The notes beneath the pieces are model-generated. The model did no database searches. It saw nothing but the letters and a program-made list of their open reading frames with translations, and was not told where the DNA came from. 36,632 nucleotides of DNA from Snowella sp031396835 (GTDB lineage Bacteria; Cyanobacteriota; Cyanobacteriia; Cyanobacteriales; Microcystaceae). A program made the position numbers and the translations under genes. Below, one piece after another: positions 35,557 to 36,632 of this stretch. Positions within the stretch are counted from its first letter, which is position 1; every line of letters begins with the position of its first letter. The stretch is taken from NCBI GenBank assembly GCA_031396835.1, contig JANNLO010000231.1, positions 1 through 36,632 of the forward strand, written 5' to 3'.

Positions 35557-35673
35557 TGGTGTTACCTCTCTAACCTTGACCCTTTTGGAGACGGCGTTGC
35601 TGATTTGGACTATGAATCCTTCTTTGTTTTATTTGAAAAATCTAATCTCAAACTGGTTTTTGGATATGTGTAA
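35557..35673 (+). pseudogene. Possible C-terminal gene remnant
   Basis: The plus frame after a TGA at 35554 reads 38 residues to TAA at 35671-35673 and contains DPFGDGVADLDYESFFVLFE followed by KSNLKLVFGYV. The composition looks protein-like but there is no start codon. I do not recognise the family, and it overlaps the opposite-strand remnant, so one of the two may be chance. Confidence 0.25.
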
Positions 35674-35737
35674 AATCATCATTCATATCTTGATTCAGCA
35701 ATGCCTTAATCGCTTCTACGACTTCACTAAAGGTCAT
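35648..35737 (-). pseudogene. Short antitoxin-like N-terminal remnant
   Basis: A 29-codon ORF starts at ATG 35737 with a strong AAGGAG seven to eight nt upstream and reads MTFSEVVEAIKALLNQDMND then DFTHIQKPV and TGA. The N-terminus resembles small cyanobacterial antitoxin-like proteins of the type MTFxEVVEAIKxL, but these are normally 60-90 aa. It is probably a truncated remnant; a genuine tiny protein is possible. Confidence 0.4.
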
Positions 35738-35891
35738 AATTTATCTCCTTAAAAAATTTTATATTTTTGTTTTTATAGATAGTTTATCAGCGATCACACT
35801 CAAATTTAGGCGATCGCGTTTCTATTTGGCTGTAGTAGCAAGTAAACACGGATATCTCTCTCGTTTTAGTGATCGCATTTACGGTTACAGC

Positions 35892-36632
35892 TTAAAGTGC
35901 AATCTGGCTTCTGGCCATCGCGCGGTGCGAACTGCGATTGAGCCACCAGCCGTCTTTGCGATCCCATACTTTGTGGCCGGAAGCGTCACCTTCGTTCGCC
36001 AGCAAGGCAAGCGAGGCAGCGATCAATGCACGATCAGGCAGATGAGATTCGTCGGGGAAAAGGGTGTCGCGATGCGTGGGGATAAATGAGGTGTCGGTCT
36101 TACCGGCCAGAAACGCGGGATGCTTCACCAACTGCTGCAGGAAGCCAAGGTTGGTTTTGACACCCAGCACATCGGTCTGCGCGATCGCAAGTTGCATACG
36201 TCGGATTGCCTCGGCGCGGTCCTCGCCCCACGTGATCAGCTTGGCAATCATCGGGTCGTAGTAGACGCTGATTTCGTCACCCGACACGACACCCGTATCG
36301 AGCCGCACGTCGTCATCGTCTGCAATCACCGGCGTGGCAAAAACATGCATCTTGCCCGTCTCGGGAAGGAAATCGTTGGCCGGATTTTCGGCACAGATGC
36401 GAACTTCAATGGCGTGACCACCGGTGATGATCTCGGACTGCTTAAGCGGCAATGGCTCGCCTGCAGCCACACGCAGCTGCCATTCGACCAGATCTTCGCC
36501 GGTGATCATTTCGGTGATCGGGTGCTCCACCTGCATCCGAGTATTCATTTCCATAAAAAAGAACTGACGGTCTTCGCCGACGATAAATTCAATCGTGCCC
36601 GCGCCGCGATACGCAATCGCGCGTGCCGCCGC
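35892..36632 (-). CDS. Biotin carboxylase subunit fragment (MCC/PCC type), foreign composition
   Basis: A partial biotin carboxylase of the 3-methylcrotonyl- or propionyl-CoA carboxylase alpha type. The frame enters from the window edge and includes the biotin carboxylase signature MEMNTRMQVEHPITEM, GHAIEVRICAENPANDFLPE and SVYYDPMIAKLITWGEDRAE. The N-terminal ATP-grasp part lies outside, and the C-terminal ~200 residues with the biotin-bearing lysine are missing: the frame hits TAA at 35892 where composition turns AT-rich. The GC-rich codon use is unlike every other gene here and resembles Proteobacteria. It is most likely contaminant or chimeric sequence; a recent transfer is less likely. 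Confidence 0.85.
   Translation of the reverse strand, partial: AAARAIAYRGAGTIEFIVGEDRQFFFMEMNTRMQVEHPITEMITGEDLVEWQLRVAAGEPLPLKQSEIITGGHAIEVRICAENPANDFLPETGKMHVFATPVIADDDDVRLDTGVVSGDEISVYYDPMIAKLITWGEDRAEAIRRMQLAIAQTDVLGVKTNLGFLQQLVKHPAFLAGKTDTSFIPTHRDTLFPDESHLPDRALIAASLALLANEGDASGHKVWDRKDGWWLNRSSHRAMARSQIAL

Larger units (their letters stand above)
35437..35891. other. 455-bp gene-poor region with possible gene remnants
   Basis: This stretch between the SBP lipoprotein and the GC-rich end has no complete normal gene. It contains a 29-codon minus-strand ORF (35648-35737) and a plus-strand coding-like fragment (35557-35673), listed separately. A HIP1-type site near 35811 shows that cyanobacterial DNA continues to at least that point. 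Confidence 0.55.

Noticed and set aside
36182..36189. HIP1-type GCGATCGC in the GC-rich segment as evidence that it is native cyanobacterial DNA
   Set aside because: A single occurrence is expected by chance in GC-rich DNA and does not outweigh codon use and gene identity.
36064..36261. Plus-strand ORF in the GC-rich end
   Set aside because: Antisense to the biotin carboxylase frame; GC-rich DNA commonly leaves long shadow frames.

Overview
The window looks like a stretch of a unicellular, Chroococcales-type (Synechocystis/Microcystis/Crocosphaera-like) cyanobacterial chromosome. The evidence is cytochrome f and Rieske genes, the carboxysome shell gene ccmO, a phycobilisome rod-core linker, a CpcD/DUF1816 protein, narM, an AT-rich background with many HIP1-type GCGATCGC sites (for example 2743-2750), and a tmRNA whose tag reads ANNIVSFKRVAVAA. 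Most of it is core genome. There is no CRISPR array, insertion sequence, prophage or tRNA gene that I could recognise.

Layout: (1) 1-4671, minus strand: the str operon rpsL-rpsG-fusA-tuf, with tuf cut by the window edge, a likely promoter before rpsL and a small 55-aa ORF upstream. (2) 4791-7260: a DHNA-CoA-type thioesterase facing away from a lipid-A-disaccharide-synthase-like gene with only 22 bp between their starts, then ccmO. (3) 7710-12245, minus strand: the petC-petA operon with a good terminator, pyruvate kinase with a C-terminal phosphohistidine-type domain, and a small lipase-like hydrolase. (4) 12294-17674: three envelope-type genes: a GT39-like glycosyltransferase with C-terminal TPRs, a pentapeptide-repeat membrane protein, and a TPR-membrane-coiled-coil protein. 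(5) 18034-21213: a small PPC-domain protein, cobS, a conserved unknown, a PAP2 phosphatase and narM. (6) 21309-25819: cpcG with a TTG start, an overlapping DUF3038/DUF4335-type pair, and a CPA1 Na+/H+ antiporter. (7) 25902-33685: ssrA with promoter and terminator, an unusually compact PBP4-like protein, a PhzF-family protein, the CpcD/DUF1816 protein, a CSP41b-like epimerase, glgB, and a VKOR-thioredoxin fusion. (8) 33781-36632: a lipoprotein substrate-binding protein, a gene-poor patch with possible gene remnants, then an abrupt change into GC-rich DNA coding for a biotin carboxylase fragment of proteobacterial type.

Functionally the region combines translation (str operon, trans-translation), photosynthetic electron flow and light harvesting (petCA, cpcG, CpcD/DUF1816), carbon handling (ccmO, pyk, glgB), nitrate assimilation (narM), cofactor synthesis (cobS, DHNA-CoA thioesterase) and envelope functions. 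I did not find a clearly new multi-gene system. The best leads are the DUF3038/DUF4335 pair, the pentapeptide/TPR membrane pair, the PBP4-like protein lacking its large insertion, the CpcD/DUF1816 protein, and the compositional junction near 35.9 kb. The junction is most simply explained as a chimeric contig or contaminant sequence.
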